Origin: Piromyces finnis
Taxonomy: Eukaryota; Neocallimastigomycota; Neocallimastigomycetes; Neocallimastigales; Neocallimastigaceae
Direction: 5' to 3'
Assembly (NCBI GenBank): GCA_002104945.1
Contig: MCFH01000003.1
Span: 744,001 to 808,000, forward strand
DNA: 64,000 bases
The notes beneath the pieces were generated by a model, which searched no databases, had not been told where the DNA came from, and was given only the letters and a program-made list of their open reading frames with translations. This document shows, in pieces, positions 44,068 to 58,449 of the stretch; the first letter of the stretch is position 1, and every line of letters begins with the position of its first letter. The translations under genes were made by a program, and so were the position numbers.

Positions 44068-46530
44068 CTTGCTATTTTTTTTTTTTTTTAAAATATAAAT
44101 TTTTATTTTCTATTCTTTATAGATTATTTTTATTTTGTTGTGTTTACGTATTTTATTTTTATTTTTTAGTTTGTTTTGTTTTATTTAATTTTATTATAAA
44201 TATATATTGTATAATTTATTTATAATAATTTTCTTTTTATTTTAGTTTTGTTTTTTTTTTAATACTTGGTTTTATCAATAACAATTTAAATATATTATTT
44301 TTTTAATTGATAAAAAGTATTTTTCTTAAATAGTTAATATCGATAGTTTGTTTATTTTTATTTATTATATTAATATCTTTTAAAAATTTTCAATTTTTTT
44401 TTTTTACTTTTTTACTTTTATTATTGTTAATAATAATATACAAAGTAATTCTCTCTTTATTTATAGTGTATATCAAGACTTCTTTATATATTTTTAATAA
44501 TAATAATATTTTGCTGAATAATTTTTTTTTTATCCTTTTTTCTTTCTTTCTTTTAAGTTGGTTAATTAAATATATCAAAGTTTGTTTTGTTTGTTTTTGA
44601 AAAAGAAAATGAAATGAAATAAAAATAAAAAAAGGTAAATTATATAGCAATGTTATAACGTAAAATTGAAATTTTTATTTTTAATTTTTTTATTATTTAA
44701 TTTATAGATTTTTCTTTCTTTTTTTTTTTTTTGGAAATTAATTTCTTTTTTTCATTGTACTTTTTTAAACTAATTAAAATGATAGTTTTTTTTTAAAAAA
44801 TAAAAAAAAAAAAAATGAAAAAAAGCTTCTTTCTTTTTTTCTTTCCTTTCCTTTATCTATTGTTTAAAAAAAAAAAATTGAAATTTAAATAATTTTTTTT
44901 TTTTTAAAGGATTACTCACAATTAAATTTTTTTAATTTATTTTAATTTTTAATTTATTTTTTAATATAAATTTATATACAAAAATTTATTATTTATTTTG
45001 ACTTTATTCCATATATTAACAATACTCTTTTATATTAAATTTAATTATTTATTCATTCCTATTTAAATTAAAAAAGAATATGAAATAATGTATATTGTTT
45101 TTTTTTTTTAAGTATTATATTAGGATCGCCATAATGATCTATTCTATTCTATCCTAAACATAATAGATCATTTAAAATTGGTTTTTTTTTCTTTAAAAAA
45201 TATAACTATTAATTGTTTTTATCATGGAATGGTTACTAAACTATAATTTTATTATTTATTTATTTATTTATTATAATTTGATTATTTGATTATTTTTTTA
45301 TGCTCACACTTTCAAATTTTTATTTTTTTTTTTTTTGTCCTTTCATCCATTTTTATTATGTTACACGAGATGGTTTCATCTGTTACACGACAAATAAGCA
45401 AATGTTAAGGAATAATAGAAAATAAAGTTGGGCTCTAGAACAATTTAAAATTTTAATTTAATATTATCATTCAGAAAATGATTTAATTTTTAATTTATTC
45501 TTTTATAAATTAAATAAAAAAAAAAATAGAGGATGGAATGATGATAAAGTTCCCAGAGATTCTAGGTAAATCATTGTAAAAGAAAAATTATTACAATCGT
45601 AAAATAGAAAAAAAAAAAAAAAGAACAATTATATATATATATAAAAGAATGGTATTAATGTATAGAATAATTAGGATTATTTTAAAGAAAATAAAAAAAA
45701 AAAAATGAAAAATACATTTTAAATCCTTTGAAAAAAGTTTAATACTCTATCAAATTTTAAAAAAAAAAAAAAAAATAAAAAGATTATTAAAATTAAGAGA
45801 AACTCTACTTTGATTTTTAAAAAAGAAAATTGATTTAATACTAAAAAAATTCGTTTTTTTTTTTTCTTTTTATTTATTAATAAATGATAGAACTTGACAC
45901 ATAAATCTAACTTTCTATAGAATCTATTTTTTATCATTGAGGTAAATAGATATATTATTATTATTATTATTTTTTTTTTAATCTGCTTTTTTCCTTGATA
46001 ACCTTTTCCTGATAGTTTTTTTTTTTTTTTTTTTTTTTTTTTAATCGATCGGCGGTTGTAAAGTAACTTTTCCATTTTTATAAATGTCAATGCTAAATTT
46101 TCTTTACTGAACTTTAATGGTACACTAATGGTCACAACCTGGATGGACGGTTGTCATTTAACACAAAAAAAAAAAATTAACCCAAAAAGTATTTCTAGAA
46201 TTTTTAAAAAATAAATTGTATTTTTGTAATAAAAAAAGAAAATTAAAAAAATACTGAGAATGAACTAAATGAAATACTATCTATTCAAAATAAATGTATT
46301 TTTTTTTTTTTTATACTTTAAAATATGAATAAAGGATATTTTATATTTTATATTAAAAAAAAAAAAAAGAGAGAGATTCCCATGAAATTGTTTTTATACG
46401 AATAAACTATACTTTTTTTTTTTCCTTGGTATTATCTTTAATTAACTTTTTTTTTTCATTAAGTAATTCCGGAATATTAATTAAAAATAAAAGGAAAGAA
46501 AGAAAAAAAAAATTCTTATGGTTTTGATTA
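44068..46530. other. Intergenic region between phosphatases B and C
   Basis: No gene supported. A minus-strand stretch around 46135-46040 reads T-I-S-V-P-L-K-F-S-K-E-N-L-A-L and has slightly richer composition, but ends in poly-Lys from a T-run; I cannot assign it. An 11-bp inverted repeat (AATGATCTATT and its complement) lies at about 45133-45173. Confidence 0.5.
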
Positions 46531-49493
46531 TTAATATTGATTTGGAATACATTGTGAATAATATTCACCAAAACTAACACATTTAAAGTTACTACTCTTA
46601 CAACAGGTTGGACCACTGTAATCTTTACCACCGCATTTGCCAAAATCTTCAACACAATTTGATGGTGTTGGAGTAGAAGTGGTGGTAGTAGTGGTGGTGG
46701 TCTTTCTAGTAGTAGTGGTAGTAGTGGTCTTTCTAGTGGTAGTAGTGGTTGTCTTCTTAGTAGTAGTGGTTGTGGTTGTCTTTTTGGTGGTGGTGGTGGT
46801 TTGATTATTATTTCCCTTCTTTTTTATACCACACCATTCCCATTCATTATTACTATTTAGTTCAATACCCCAATCGCCATCTCCATCTGATTCTACGATA
46901 ATGGTATTTTCATCGCTACAACATGGGAATCCAAGACTTTCAGACCAACATTTATCGTTGTCGTTAACACCAGAAATAATACCACACCAATCCAATTCAT
47001 TATTACTGTTTAATGCAAGACCCCAATCACCGGATTCATCGGAGTAAATAGTTTCGGCATCTGGATCACAACATGGGTAGCCTTGGGATAATGACCAACA
47101 TTTATCATTGTCATTATTATTGACCATCTTGATATCTTTTTCTAAAATGTATGGTCCATCAACAAGTTTATGAGATTCAACATCATAGGTATTAATAGTC
47201 ATAGTAACCTTTCCATCACTTTTCTTGAAATCCATAACACCAAAAGTCGGAGTATAAGTTTGATCATGGTAATAAACATAGTCAAGTTGTGGCTTAACAT
47301 ACTTGTAAAGTTTGTTACCAGTAGAACAATTGGCTGTAATATAAAGTGTTCCATCTGGCTTATGGTAAACCTTATTTCTTTCAATAGAATTAAAACCATA
47401 ACCACCATAATTATCAGCTCCTGTGTAGGTAATAAATTTACTTACGGTATAAACGTGATCATGACCGTTAAGAACAAGATCGAATTTGTTATCATAAATT
47501 AATTTTGTAAGGCAAGGACGTAATACTTTTGTGATACCATCATTTTGAGAATGAGTACTACCATCACCATAAAGATCTTGGTGGAACATGGCAATACGCC
47601 AGTCTGTATCGGGATATTTAGTGATAGCCTTATTAATAATTTCGGTAAACTCTTCACAAATTGGAGCGTTGGTGTTAAGAACAACAAATAAAATGTTATT
47701 ATATTTAAAGAAATAATTGTATCCTGGTTCATTTCCATTATAATACTTTGTATAATTTTTAGAAGCATAATTATTTGGTGTGTTGAAATGATATTTAAAG
47801 TTTTCTGTGTAACTATCATGATTACCGATTGTAGGTACAGTTGGAATGGTTTGCATTAATTTTGGAAGAAGAAAAGCAGAATATTGGGATTCTTCATTAT
47901 AATCGTATTCATTACCTTTTACGGCATATTCTTCATCGGCTTGATCACCTGCAGATAATAAAAGACTTGGTTGACCAGCAAAATTAAATGAATTATATAC
48001 AGTAACATTCCAGTTAAAAGCATCATTTCTATTACCTTCTTCTCTTGTGAGAACTCTAGAGTAATTATTTGAAGCAGTAATTCTGTCGTGAGCACCACCA
48101 ATTTGTGGGTCACCAACAAAAAGGATTTTAAAGTTATCTTGATCATAGGTTTTAAATTGAATTGGTTTTTCCCATTGACCATTTAACTTTCTTTTATAAT
48201 AATATGTTGTATTACGTTTTATATTTTTAACAGTAACAGCATTAGAATAATAAGATGTTCCGCTTAAATCCTTAAAATAGGTAACTGTACCTTTGAATTC
48301 TTCACAATCGCTTGTATCTTTAGTAGTACCCCAACAAATGGATGGGATGGTTTCGGTAGTTGAATACCAACCAAAATTAAGAGAAGATTCATCTTCTCCT
48401 GGTAATACAGATAAACGTTCAAAGTTATCTTTATATTCATTGTCCCACTTTTCTTTGAAAGCATTCCATTCTACTCTGGTATCATTTCTTAATTCACGAT
48501 CATTCCATTTTTGGGTACTATTTCTGTATCCACAGAAATTATTATTTTCAACACCCCTTTTATAGAGCAATGACATTATCAATAAACAAAACAGAAATTA
48601 GGTTAATATTATAATACTACCAACTATAAAAATGATTTTATTGAGTTACTAGAAATATATATATACATTTAAGCTTATTACCATTCACCATCTTGATCAA
48701 CGGAATAGTATGATGCATTAGGTGAACAACACTTGTATGATAAATCTATGGATATTAATTATTTAATAATGATTAATATTTATGGTCATTTAAAACGACA
48801 AATTATTCAAAATTATTTTTTTCATTATAACTAACAAATTATTCAAAATTATTTTTTTCATTATAACTAACAAATTATTCAAAATTATTTTTTTCATTAT
48901 AACTAACAAATTATTCAAAATTATTATAAAAACACAAAAAGTATTTTAAAACTTTGTATTTTTATAAACACTAAATATTTAAATACTATTTTTGTTTTCA
49001 TAATATCCAAGTATTCTAAACTATTATTGAAATGATAAAAACTATATTTCAAACTTTTTTTAAACTATAAAAGTTATTCATACTTATTAAAGTGGCCCAA
49101 CATCTATTTACTATACACCATTCACCATTATTGACACCCCTAATTTATTGATGGACATTTTAAAAAAAAATTAGTATTTTTATTTTATCACTATCTATAT
49201 AAATATATACGATAATAAGTGTATTAAGTACCAATCTCCTTCACCATCCATATATATAATCTTGGTATTCTTTTTACAACTATTATATATTTAAAATGAA
49301 TAAATTATCATATAAAAATTATAGTTTACATTAGCGATTATTAAAATCTTTTTTTTTTTTTTGTATTAATTTTCTTTTATGTATATATTTTGAAAATTTA
49401 CCATGGAAATCCTGAACCCTTACTATAACAAAGTTCTTCTTCAGCTTTTGCAAAAGCAACAGCTAATAGTAATATTAAGCTTCTACTTTTCAT
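46531..49493 (-). CDS. Dockerin-tagged PAP-like metallophosphoesterase C (four dockerins)
   Basis: Five exons (49493-49402, 49279-49232, 49139-49084, 48745-48682, 48556-46531) sum to 2286 nt, giving 761 residues. Signal peptide M-K-S-R-S-L-I-L-L-L-A-V-A-F-A-K-A, dockerin 1 (C-Y-S-K-G-S-G-F-P-C-C, the usual Trp replaced by Tyr), dockerin 2 (C-W-A-T-L-I-N-L-S-Y-K-C-C), FN3-like plus phosphoesterase domain, dockerins 3 and 4 in tandem (C-W-S-L-S-Q-G-Y-P-C-C and C-W-S-E-S-L-G-F-P-C-C), Thr/Lys linker and CBM1 (C-G-G-K-D-Y-S-G-P-T-C-C). The phosphoesterase and everything after it lie in one 2-kb exon, so introns seen in A, B and D are missing. Motif IV reads F-H-Q-D-L-Y-G-D-G instead of F-H-H-D-I-Y-G-N-G; the first His is kept. 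Other motifs are as in B. Confidence 0.9.
48799..48925. repeat. 36-bp tandem repeat in an intron of phosphatase C
   Basis: Units beginning CAAATTATTCAAAATTAT start at 48799, 48835, 48871 and 48907 (the last one partial), almost identical. Confidence 0.9.
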
Positions 49494-52282
49494 TTTTAAC
49501 TTTTGTTTTTTTACTTATTTTAACAAGTATAAATATTGTCTAATTTTTAATTTTTTTTTTTTTTTTTTTTAATTTAAGTTTTTGTATTATGTTTCTTTTA
49601 TATTTCTTATATATATAAATTCGTCTATTGAAATAAAAAAAAAAAAAAGGATTCACGTATTCACTATTAAATTATTAATTAATTTATTAATTATTATGTT
49701 ATATTTGAATAAAATAAATTCAAGATATGATAATATTTGTATTATTTTATTGAATAGTGATATTTAATTTTCTATTGAAAAAAAAAGAAATTAATAAAAA
49801 ATTATTATTTTGAAATTTTATGTTGAAATGTTATTTCAATTATATTAATTAAAAAAAAATGGATATACGTTATATTTTCTAATTTAAAAAAAAAATAAAA
49901 AAAAAACCAAATTGATTTTAATTTATCTTTTCAAATATAAAATTGTTGTATTCTAAATTTATTTTCTTTTTATTTTCTTTCGTTTATTTCTATAAAAAAA
50001 AAATGAATTTTAATTTTTTAATAAACAATTTCCTTTTTCTTTTTTTTTTTTCTCTCTTTTTATTTTTTCTTTTTTAAAACTTTTTTTTTTTTTTTTTAGT
50101 TTTTTTTTACCAAAACAAAAGGAAATATTATTCTCTTTATATAAAAAAAAAAAAAAAGTTTAGACAAAAAAAAAAAGAGAAAGTAATTTAAAATTTATTG
50201 AATAAATATATTAATATTAAATGATGGACATATATTGTAATTAATTTTTTAATTATAATATTTATGAATTAAAAAAAAAAAAGAAGGCGGAAAAAAAAAA
50301 AAGAAAATAAAAAAAAATTTTTTTTAAATAATGTATAAAAAAATTTTTTATATTAAATGTAACAAGAGACTTTTTTATAATAAATAAACTTTTTATTTAA
50401 TTTATTTTGACAGAGAAATAAATTAAATGAAACTTTATTAAATTAATTTAGGATTACTTATTTTGTACTTCAAAACAAAAGTTTTTCATTTGTTAATATA
50501 TTATATAAAATAAAACAATGTATTATTAATATTAAAAAAACCACTTTTTTATATATTAAACAATATAATAATAATTACTATAATTATATATTGTATGATT
50601 ACTCAATTTAATTTACTGAATAGGAACATTTATTCTATATAATTAATGGTTTCGGCGAAAAAAACCAAAAGGTTACACAATAATGATTTTTAGAGAAAGA
50701 AAAAAAAATCATTTGTTCTAACATTTAAATCTAATTCCATTGACTAATATATAGTAATATATAATAATATATTGTAGAATATAAAAAGGGTTATCAAAAA
50801 AATATAACCAAAAAAAGATCTTGACCATATAAATTTGAAATTTTTTGAAATAATGCTAATGATCAAAGCATTAAATTTTACCACTACTTTTCATGTATTT
50901 TACCTTGAATACTATTGCCATAATTATTTTAAAACCTCTTTATAACGAGATTTATAAATACTTTATAAATACTTTTTATTATAATTATTACAAATTTTTT
51001 TCATTTTGATGATTATAAATGCTTTATATAAAAATTATTATTACTACAACACTACTATTTTATCTTTTTACAAACTATCACCATTTTTATTATTAATTCA
51101 TTCTATTTTATAGGTAAAATAGTCCAGATCAAATGAAACAACAAAATATAAAAATAGTAACCTTAAAAATTATTAGAGTTTAATTCTTATTAAAATTTTA
51201 ATTCAAATAATGGATTATAAATCATTTATCATTATACAATTTTTTTTAAAATGTTAATGTTTTTTTTCATTATTTACTCTTTCTTTGTAAAAATAAAATC
51301 GTTTTTACACTTTTCTTTTTTTCCTTTTGGCCTGAATACTTTAACTTGAGGAGTTGTTCTGGCCAGAGAGAATAAAATTTCTTCCCCAATATTTAATGGT
51401 ATAAAAAGGTTTTTAATCCATCAATGATTAAATTAAAAAATAAAATTAACTTTCTTATCAAACCAAAATTTTGTTTATAATTAAAAATGTATAAATTTTA
51501 AAAAAGATTAATATTTAAAGTTTATATTTTAATTTAATTTATTTCATTATAAAACATTTTTTTGCTTATCAGTAAATATCCCCCTTTTATAATGTTACAC
51601 AACACATAAAATCATTCGTTTTTTTCCTTTTATGGTTTTATTTATTTTTTTAATAATAAACTCAATTGATACTATTCTATTTCTATAGTTTTTTAAAGCA
51701 GCATGAATGGGTATTGAGATTTTTAGAGTTGGCCATTTTTTCCTTTTGTAGTTTTATTTGTTTTTTTTTTTTATTATAAATAAACTATTTAAAAAAAACA
51801 AAAATAGTAAAAACAAAACTAAATTGTTTACTATTTTTAATGTTTTTTTTTTTAAAAAATGATAATGAATATTAATTTTTAAAAAAAAATTTAATTAAGA
51901 AAAAAAAAATTTTAAAACATTTTTTTATCCCTTTTTTTTTTTATTATTATTTTTGTTTGAATTTAAGTTTTGAAAAGTGGGAAATTTTTGGAGAATAAAG
52001 AAGTATTAAAATGAGGTAATGAGAGTGGATAAAGTGGATGAGAATGAAATGTGACAGAAGGTGAGAATGAAAAATGTTGAAGTGAACAAAGGAACTAAAA
52101 TGATTAGGATATTATCATTTAACACTATTTTTCATAGTAATATATATCTGGATGTGGTATGAATGACATTTGTATTAATGACATATTGATAATAATAATA
52201 AAAAAATAATACTAATGATACTAATGACATATTGATAATAATAATGTTAATACTACTACTACTACTACTACTATTATTAAAT

Positions 52283-52374
<92 letters not shown>

Positions 52375-54592
52375 CATTATTAATAATATTAATGATAATA
52401 TTAATAGGTCAACTCTAATTTCATTTTCTTTATACCTTCAAAATCGATACATATGGACATTATCCATTCTAAATCCTAACTGGATAAAATTAATATAAAT
52501 CGTTTTTTTAAATGATATGACTCCCTTTTTTTTTTTTTTTTTTTGAATACATCACAATTTATCATCATCTCATAGCCCTCTCAATGACACATCAGACAAA
52601 GGCTGATACTTTTAAAACATTTATTAAATAGAATAATAGTAGGATAGGATATTTTTTATTAATCCATCTAAAACATCATAATAGCATGATTATCATGAAT
52701 TAAGCACATGATCTATAGATTGTTCTCCATTTTATGTATTAATTTATGTAAATTTTTATTTTTTTTTTCTTTTTAATTTATTCTCCTTATTCTCCTAGTG
52801 TGAAGTATCACCATTTATATTAATATGACAAATTTAATTTATGTTTGTCATACATGTCATATTATCATTAATTTATCACAACATAATATTAATTTAAATT
52901 AAATTAATTTTTATGAAAAAGTCATAACGTTATCATAATAAGAAGAATTAAAAAAAAAGGGTTATCTTTAAAACCATGATGACTTTTTACCCTAAAAAAA
53001 AAAAAAAGAAAATTATCATTCTATTTAAATAGTAATGTTATTTACATAATAAGGAATATTATTAACTATTGATATTATTTAATATTTATCATGTATTTAT
53101 AAATAAAGAATTCTTATTTCATTGAATAAAAAACCCTTTTAAAATATATATAATGTTTAAAATGTATGACTATATACAAAAATGATGGTGTAAGTGATAA
53201 AGAAATTAACCTTACGATGATGACGATAAAAATTTTATATCTTTTTTAAAAAAAAAAAAAAGTCTTTTTTATTAATTATTATAATAGAGTTAATAAGGTT
53301 TAATTACTTTTTTTTTTTTAATTGCTTTATTTGATGGAATTGATAGAAAATAACAATTAAAATTTGTATAATAAAGTTTGTTTGTTTTAAATGAATAAAA
53401 TAAACTTTTTTTTTTTGTTATTCTAAGTATGAGTAATCGGGATGAAGTAAGGAACTATCCTCCTATAAGATTAGTTATTAATAAATTAAATGTTGGATTA
53501 TTTAGTGATGTGTTTTTTTAATGGCTATATCTATTTATTAAAACACTTTAAAATTATAATGCAATCCCGTGTATTTAAAAATTAAATACAAAGGAATGAA
53601 AAAAAAAGAAAAAGAGTATAATGTATGCTAGTCATTTTAAAATTAAAAAGAAAAAAAAAAGACCATGTCATAATTCTAATATTCATTGAATTATTAAAAC
53701 TATCATTAACTAAGTTACAAAGAATTATTTAAATTTCTAGGGAATTAGAATTATCATCCTCACTATTACTATAAATCCTATTATTTCTGTCATAATCACT
53801 ACTATATAATTACTATTATTACCATTATTACACTATTATTACTAATAGTATTAATGTTAATTTTTATTGTTATTCCTTAATATTGTTATTTTCGCCATTA
53901 TTTCTATTTCTATTATTATTCGGTGTTCACCAACCAAAGGTTGAATACTTTTAATCATAATGAAGGAAATAATTTTTTTTTTTTTTAATTTTTCTTATTA
54001 GATATATAAATATTTTATTTTTATTAATATTCATTTCTATTAAAGTGTCATTTTCTTTAAATTGATAAACTATGAATTAATTTTTTTTTTTTTTTTTGTA
54101 ATTTTTAATTCTACCCATCTTTTTGTTTTAAATTTAATTTCCTATATTACAATATTACATAATACATTATAAAAAGAAATGGGTAAAAACTATCTTTACA
54201 ATATAAAAAAAAAAAAAATTAATGATGGTATGAGTTTATAATAGATAAAAAAATTATAAATAAATATTAAATTATTATTTGCTTAAAAAAAGTAGTTTAT
54301 ATATATACTATATATACTATGAAACAATCCCATTTATAGTATCTATGTATACATATTGATAAAGAATACAAATTTTTGTATTATATATTTATATATAATT
54401 CATTTCATGGATTCTTTTTTTTTTTTTTTTTTTTTTTAATTCTTTGATTTAATTGTTTTTCCTTTTTCCTTTTTTTTTTTTATAATTATTTTCTTTTCCT
54501 TTTACATTATATATACATTATATATACACGTATATACATACATACATATATATGCAGTCTTTATTCATTTCTCAAATTAATAATAATTGCTA
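49494..54592. other. Large AT-rich intergenic region between phosphatases C and D
   Basis: Five kilobases without a recognisable gene. A 30-codon frame at 53429-53521 (+) with mixed composition (M-S-N-R-D-E-V-R-N-Y-P-P-I-R-L-V) may be a scrap of a lost gene. The region is large enough to have held another array member, but no phosphatase or dockerin motif was found in it. Confidence 0.5.
52285..52374. repeat. (ATT)n microsatellite, about 30 units
   Basis: Uninterrupted ATT run, preceded by a short ACT run at about 52251-52273. Confidence 0.95.
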
Positions 54593-54903
54593 TCAATTAT
54601 TAATTGGTATACACTGAGAATAATATGGTGCATAATATTGACATTGATAACCATTTTGACAACAAGTTGGTCCATAGTATTCTACACCACCACATTGTTG
54701 ATAGGCACCGACACAATTAGAGGGTTCAGGTGTAAATGTAGTAGTTGTAGTGGTAGTGGTGGTAGTGGTTGGGATAATGGTTGGAACAGTTTTAGTTGTG
54801 GTTCTAGTAGTTGTTGGAATAGTCTTAGTGGTAGCTCTAGTAGTTGAAATAGTTTTAGTTGTTGTAATAGTAATTGGAATTTGAATGGAAGTAGTAGTAG
54901 TAG

Positions 54904-54941
<38 letters not shown>

Positions 54942-57669
54942 GGTACTTGAATGGTGGTAGTAGTGGTGGTAGTAGTTGGTACTTGGATGGTGGTAGTGGT
55001 AGTTGGAATTTGTGTGGTAGTGGAGGTTGAATTGTTTGATATAATACCGCACCATTTACCATCTTCACTACCCCATTGACCATCATTATCTGTGTATATA
55101 ACTTGGGTTTCTCCGTGACAACAGTTATACCCTATTTGAATGAAATAAACCATTAAAAATAATATATATATAAGGGTTAGAAAAAATAAAGCAAATATAT
55201 ATAGATATAGATATGTATTTTTGTTTTATAATAAATAGATTCTTTTTAAAACGATGATGATAATTTTACCTAAAGGTTTAGCCCAACACTAAATTGTACA
55301 AAAAAAAAAAGTATTAATATAAAATAAAATTTTAATAATAGATAAAGGTGAATAAACCATTCAACTCTATAAAACTAATTTTTTTTTCTAGAGCAAAAAA
55401 AAATATACACCATATTTTATGATAGATAGATAGATATATATTTAAAAAAAAAAAAAACTTACAGGATCTTGTTCAACCTTTTCGTCATCCTTTTGAATTT
55501 TCTTTTCAAAAATGTATGGTCCATCAACAATATTTTTTGATTCCACTTCCAATGTGGTAATACTTAATCGAGTTTTACCATCAACATTTTCAAAATCTAA
55601 TACCCCAAAATTAGAGGTAAAGGTTTGTTTGTAGTAGGAGGTGTAGTTTTTAATGGAAGAAAATCCGTAAAGTTTACTACCGGTAGAACAATTTGCCGTA
55701 AGGTAAAGGGTACCATTTTGATTTTCATAAATTTTATTGGTTTCAATGTCGTTCAACGAATAGAGACTTCCATCATCATTGTAGGAAATAAATTTAGAAG
55801 AGGAGTAGACATGATCATGACCATTAATGACAAGATCAAAATGAGCCTTATCAATCAATGGAGTTAGGCATGGACGTAAGTAAAGTTTAATATCATCTTC
55901 GGAAGAATGAGTACTACCATTACCGTAAATATCATGATGGAACATGGCAATTCGCCAATCCGTCTTTGGATGTTTTTCAATGGCTTCTTCGATAACCGTA
56001 GAAAAATCGGTACAATTGTGATTGTTGGTGTCAAGTACCACAACAAGTACATTATTATATTTAAAGTAATAGTTGTAACCGGGAAGGACACGCGTACCGG
56101 TGGTTTGAAGAACAGTATCTTGATTGTATAAATTTGGTGGATTAAAATGATGAATAAAATTATCCGTATATTGATCATGATTACCAACGGTAGCGGCAGT
56201 AGGAATGGATTGAATTAAATTTGGAGTAAGAAAAGCAGCATATTCTTTTTCTTGTAAAATAAGTTCTTCATCAGAATCGTAAGCCATAGATTCTGCTTGA
56301 TCCCCTGCTGATAAGATAAGACTTGGAGTTTTGACATAGTTTACGGCTTCGGTCAGGGTTCTATTCCAGTTAAATGCATCATTTCTAATACCTTCTTCGA
56401 TGGTGACCCCTCTATCCTTAAGAAGTTTACTGTAACGATTCTTAGAACCGCCAATTTGAGGATCACCAAGGAAAATGAAATTAAAATGATCGGAAGGATA
56501 AGTTTTAAATTCAACAGCAGGTTCCCAAATACCATTTAATTTTCTTTGATAGTAATAAATGGTGTTGCGTTGTAAACCAGTAATGGTAACTTTATTAGAA
56601 TAGTAGACGGTATCTTTGATGGTACGATGTTTAAGAAGGGTACCAGTAAATTCTTTGTATTGAGATTCATCTTCTTCTGCCGTACCATAACGAATGGATG
56701 GAATTTCATCCATGGTAGAATACCAACCGAAATTAAGCATAGATTCATCTTCCCCAACACTAACGGAAAGATGTTCATACTGATATTGTAATTCTTGATC
56801 CCATTGGGTTTTAAAGGCTTCCCATTCATCTCTTGTTTCTTCCACCAAATCACGATTATTCCATCTTGGTTCACTATCTCTCATACCACACCAATCATCA
56901 TTTTCAAAACCCCTTTTTTTTTTTTTTTTTTTTTTTAATCATTTTTAACATATAATAGTTGGGTTAAATATTTTAAAAGTTTAAATGTTAATCATACCAA
57001 ACAGATAAACAAATTTATTTATCTATTATCTGTTAAAAAAAAAAGGTTAAAACTATTTACCAGTTACCATCTTGATCCGTATAAGTTACAACAGTGTTAA
57101 AAGAAGAACAACATGGATAATTTGCTATTTTTTTTTTTTTTATGGATAATACCAAATTTAAATAAAATTTTTTTAATTATTTTAAATTTTTAATTTATTT
57201 TTTAAAAAAAAATAAAAATAAAAATAAAGCGAGAGAATTTACATATAGCTAAGGACCAACAATCTGTGTATCTATCTTCTTCTTCATCTCTAGGTATACC
57301 ACACCAATTTCCATTTTCAATACCCCTAAATAAAATAGTTTTTTTATTTATTGATTTATTTATTTAAAAAATTAATTCAATAAAATAATATAATAATACT
57401 ATAAGATAACTATGTACCATTCACCACTACTAGTTTTTGAATAAACTTTAACACCTTCTGAACAACTATTTTTTTTTTTTTTAATCATTAAAAGAAAAAG
57501 GAAGGTTAATATGTCAGAATAAATATTTTATATGATATTAAAAAAAAAAAATAAAATAAAAATAATTTTTTTACCAAGGATATTTTGGTTCTGACCAACA
57601 ATTCGTTGTATTTTCCTGAGCTTTTACGAAAGCAAAAATAAAAGATAATCCAAGGATAGTTCCTTTCAT
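54593..57669 (-). CDS. Dockerin-tagged PAP-like metallophosphoesterase D
   Basis: Seven exons (57669-57575, 57465-57418, 57325-57243, 57124-57061, 56912-55463, 55288-55270, 55131-54593) sum to 2298 nt, giving 765 residues. Signal peptide [17 protein letters not shown], dockerin 1 ([10 protein letters not shown]), dockerin 2 (C-W-S-L-A-I-S-N-Y-P-C-C), FN3-like plus phosphoesterase domain, dockerin 3 (C-W-A-K-P-L-G-Y-N-C-C), long Thr-rich linker, CBM1 ([12 protein letters not shown]). It is the most divergent member: motif II is G-D-Q-A-E-S instead of G-D-Q-A-D-E, and G-D-P-Q is followed by I-G-G-S-K-N-R rather than [17 protein letters not shown] and G-H-D-H are intact. The 19-nt exon encoding C-W-A-K-P-L-G has the same position and length as in A. 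Confidence 0.9.
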
Positions 57670-58405
57670 TTTTTTTTTTATTTTACAAAAAGTAATTTTC
57701 TTTCTTTTCAATAATATTTTATTGTTATTTAATATATATATTTTTATTTCCTTTTCCAACTTTATAATTTTTAAATATTAAAAAAAAAAAAAATATTTTC
57801 TTTCAAAGAAATATTTTTTTTATAATATATTGTTATTGTTATGTATTAAAAAAAAAACTATTGTATATTTTATTATTACTTTTTTTTTATTATTATTAAT
57901 TTCAAATAAAATAAAAAAAAAATATTTATATATAGATATAGTTGTTGTTTTATATATCTTTTTTAATTGATAATTATTGTTAAAATAATAATATTTAATA
58001 TATTTATATATATATATATATATTTTTAAAAAAATAAACTAATATTATATAATTAAAATAATAATAATAATAATAATACTATGCTTTTTAATAGGTGTTA
58101 TTGTTTTTCTTTTTTTTTTTTGCTTGTTTAAATAAAACAATTCTATTAAAATAGGCTAATATTTATATATAGTTATTAATAATTCAATAGTAGAGTTATT
58201 TTCTTTTATATTATTATTAATAATATTGTTTTATATATATAGATATATTATTCTTTCTTTTTTTTATTTCTTTTTTTTTTCTTCTTCTTTACTCGTTGAA
58301 ATTTTTATTTTAATGATGATGGTATTAAGTATTTCCTTTTGTTATTTTTATTTAAAAATAAAAACTTCAAGTCTTTTTTTTTTTTTTTTCCCTTATAACA
58401 TAACA

Positions 58406-58449
<44 letters not shown>

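Noticed and set aside
45719-46135. 138-codon minus-strand frame starting T-I-S-V-P-L-K-F-S
   Set aside because: The first 30 residues look mildly protein-like but the rest is poly-Lys/Ile/Phe from T- and A-runs; no upstream continuation or splice partner was found.
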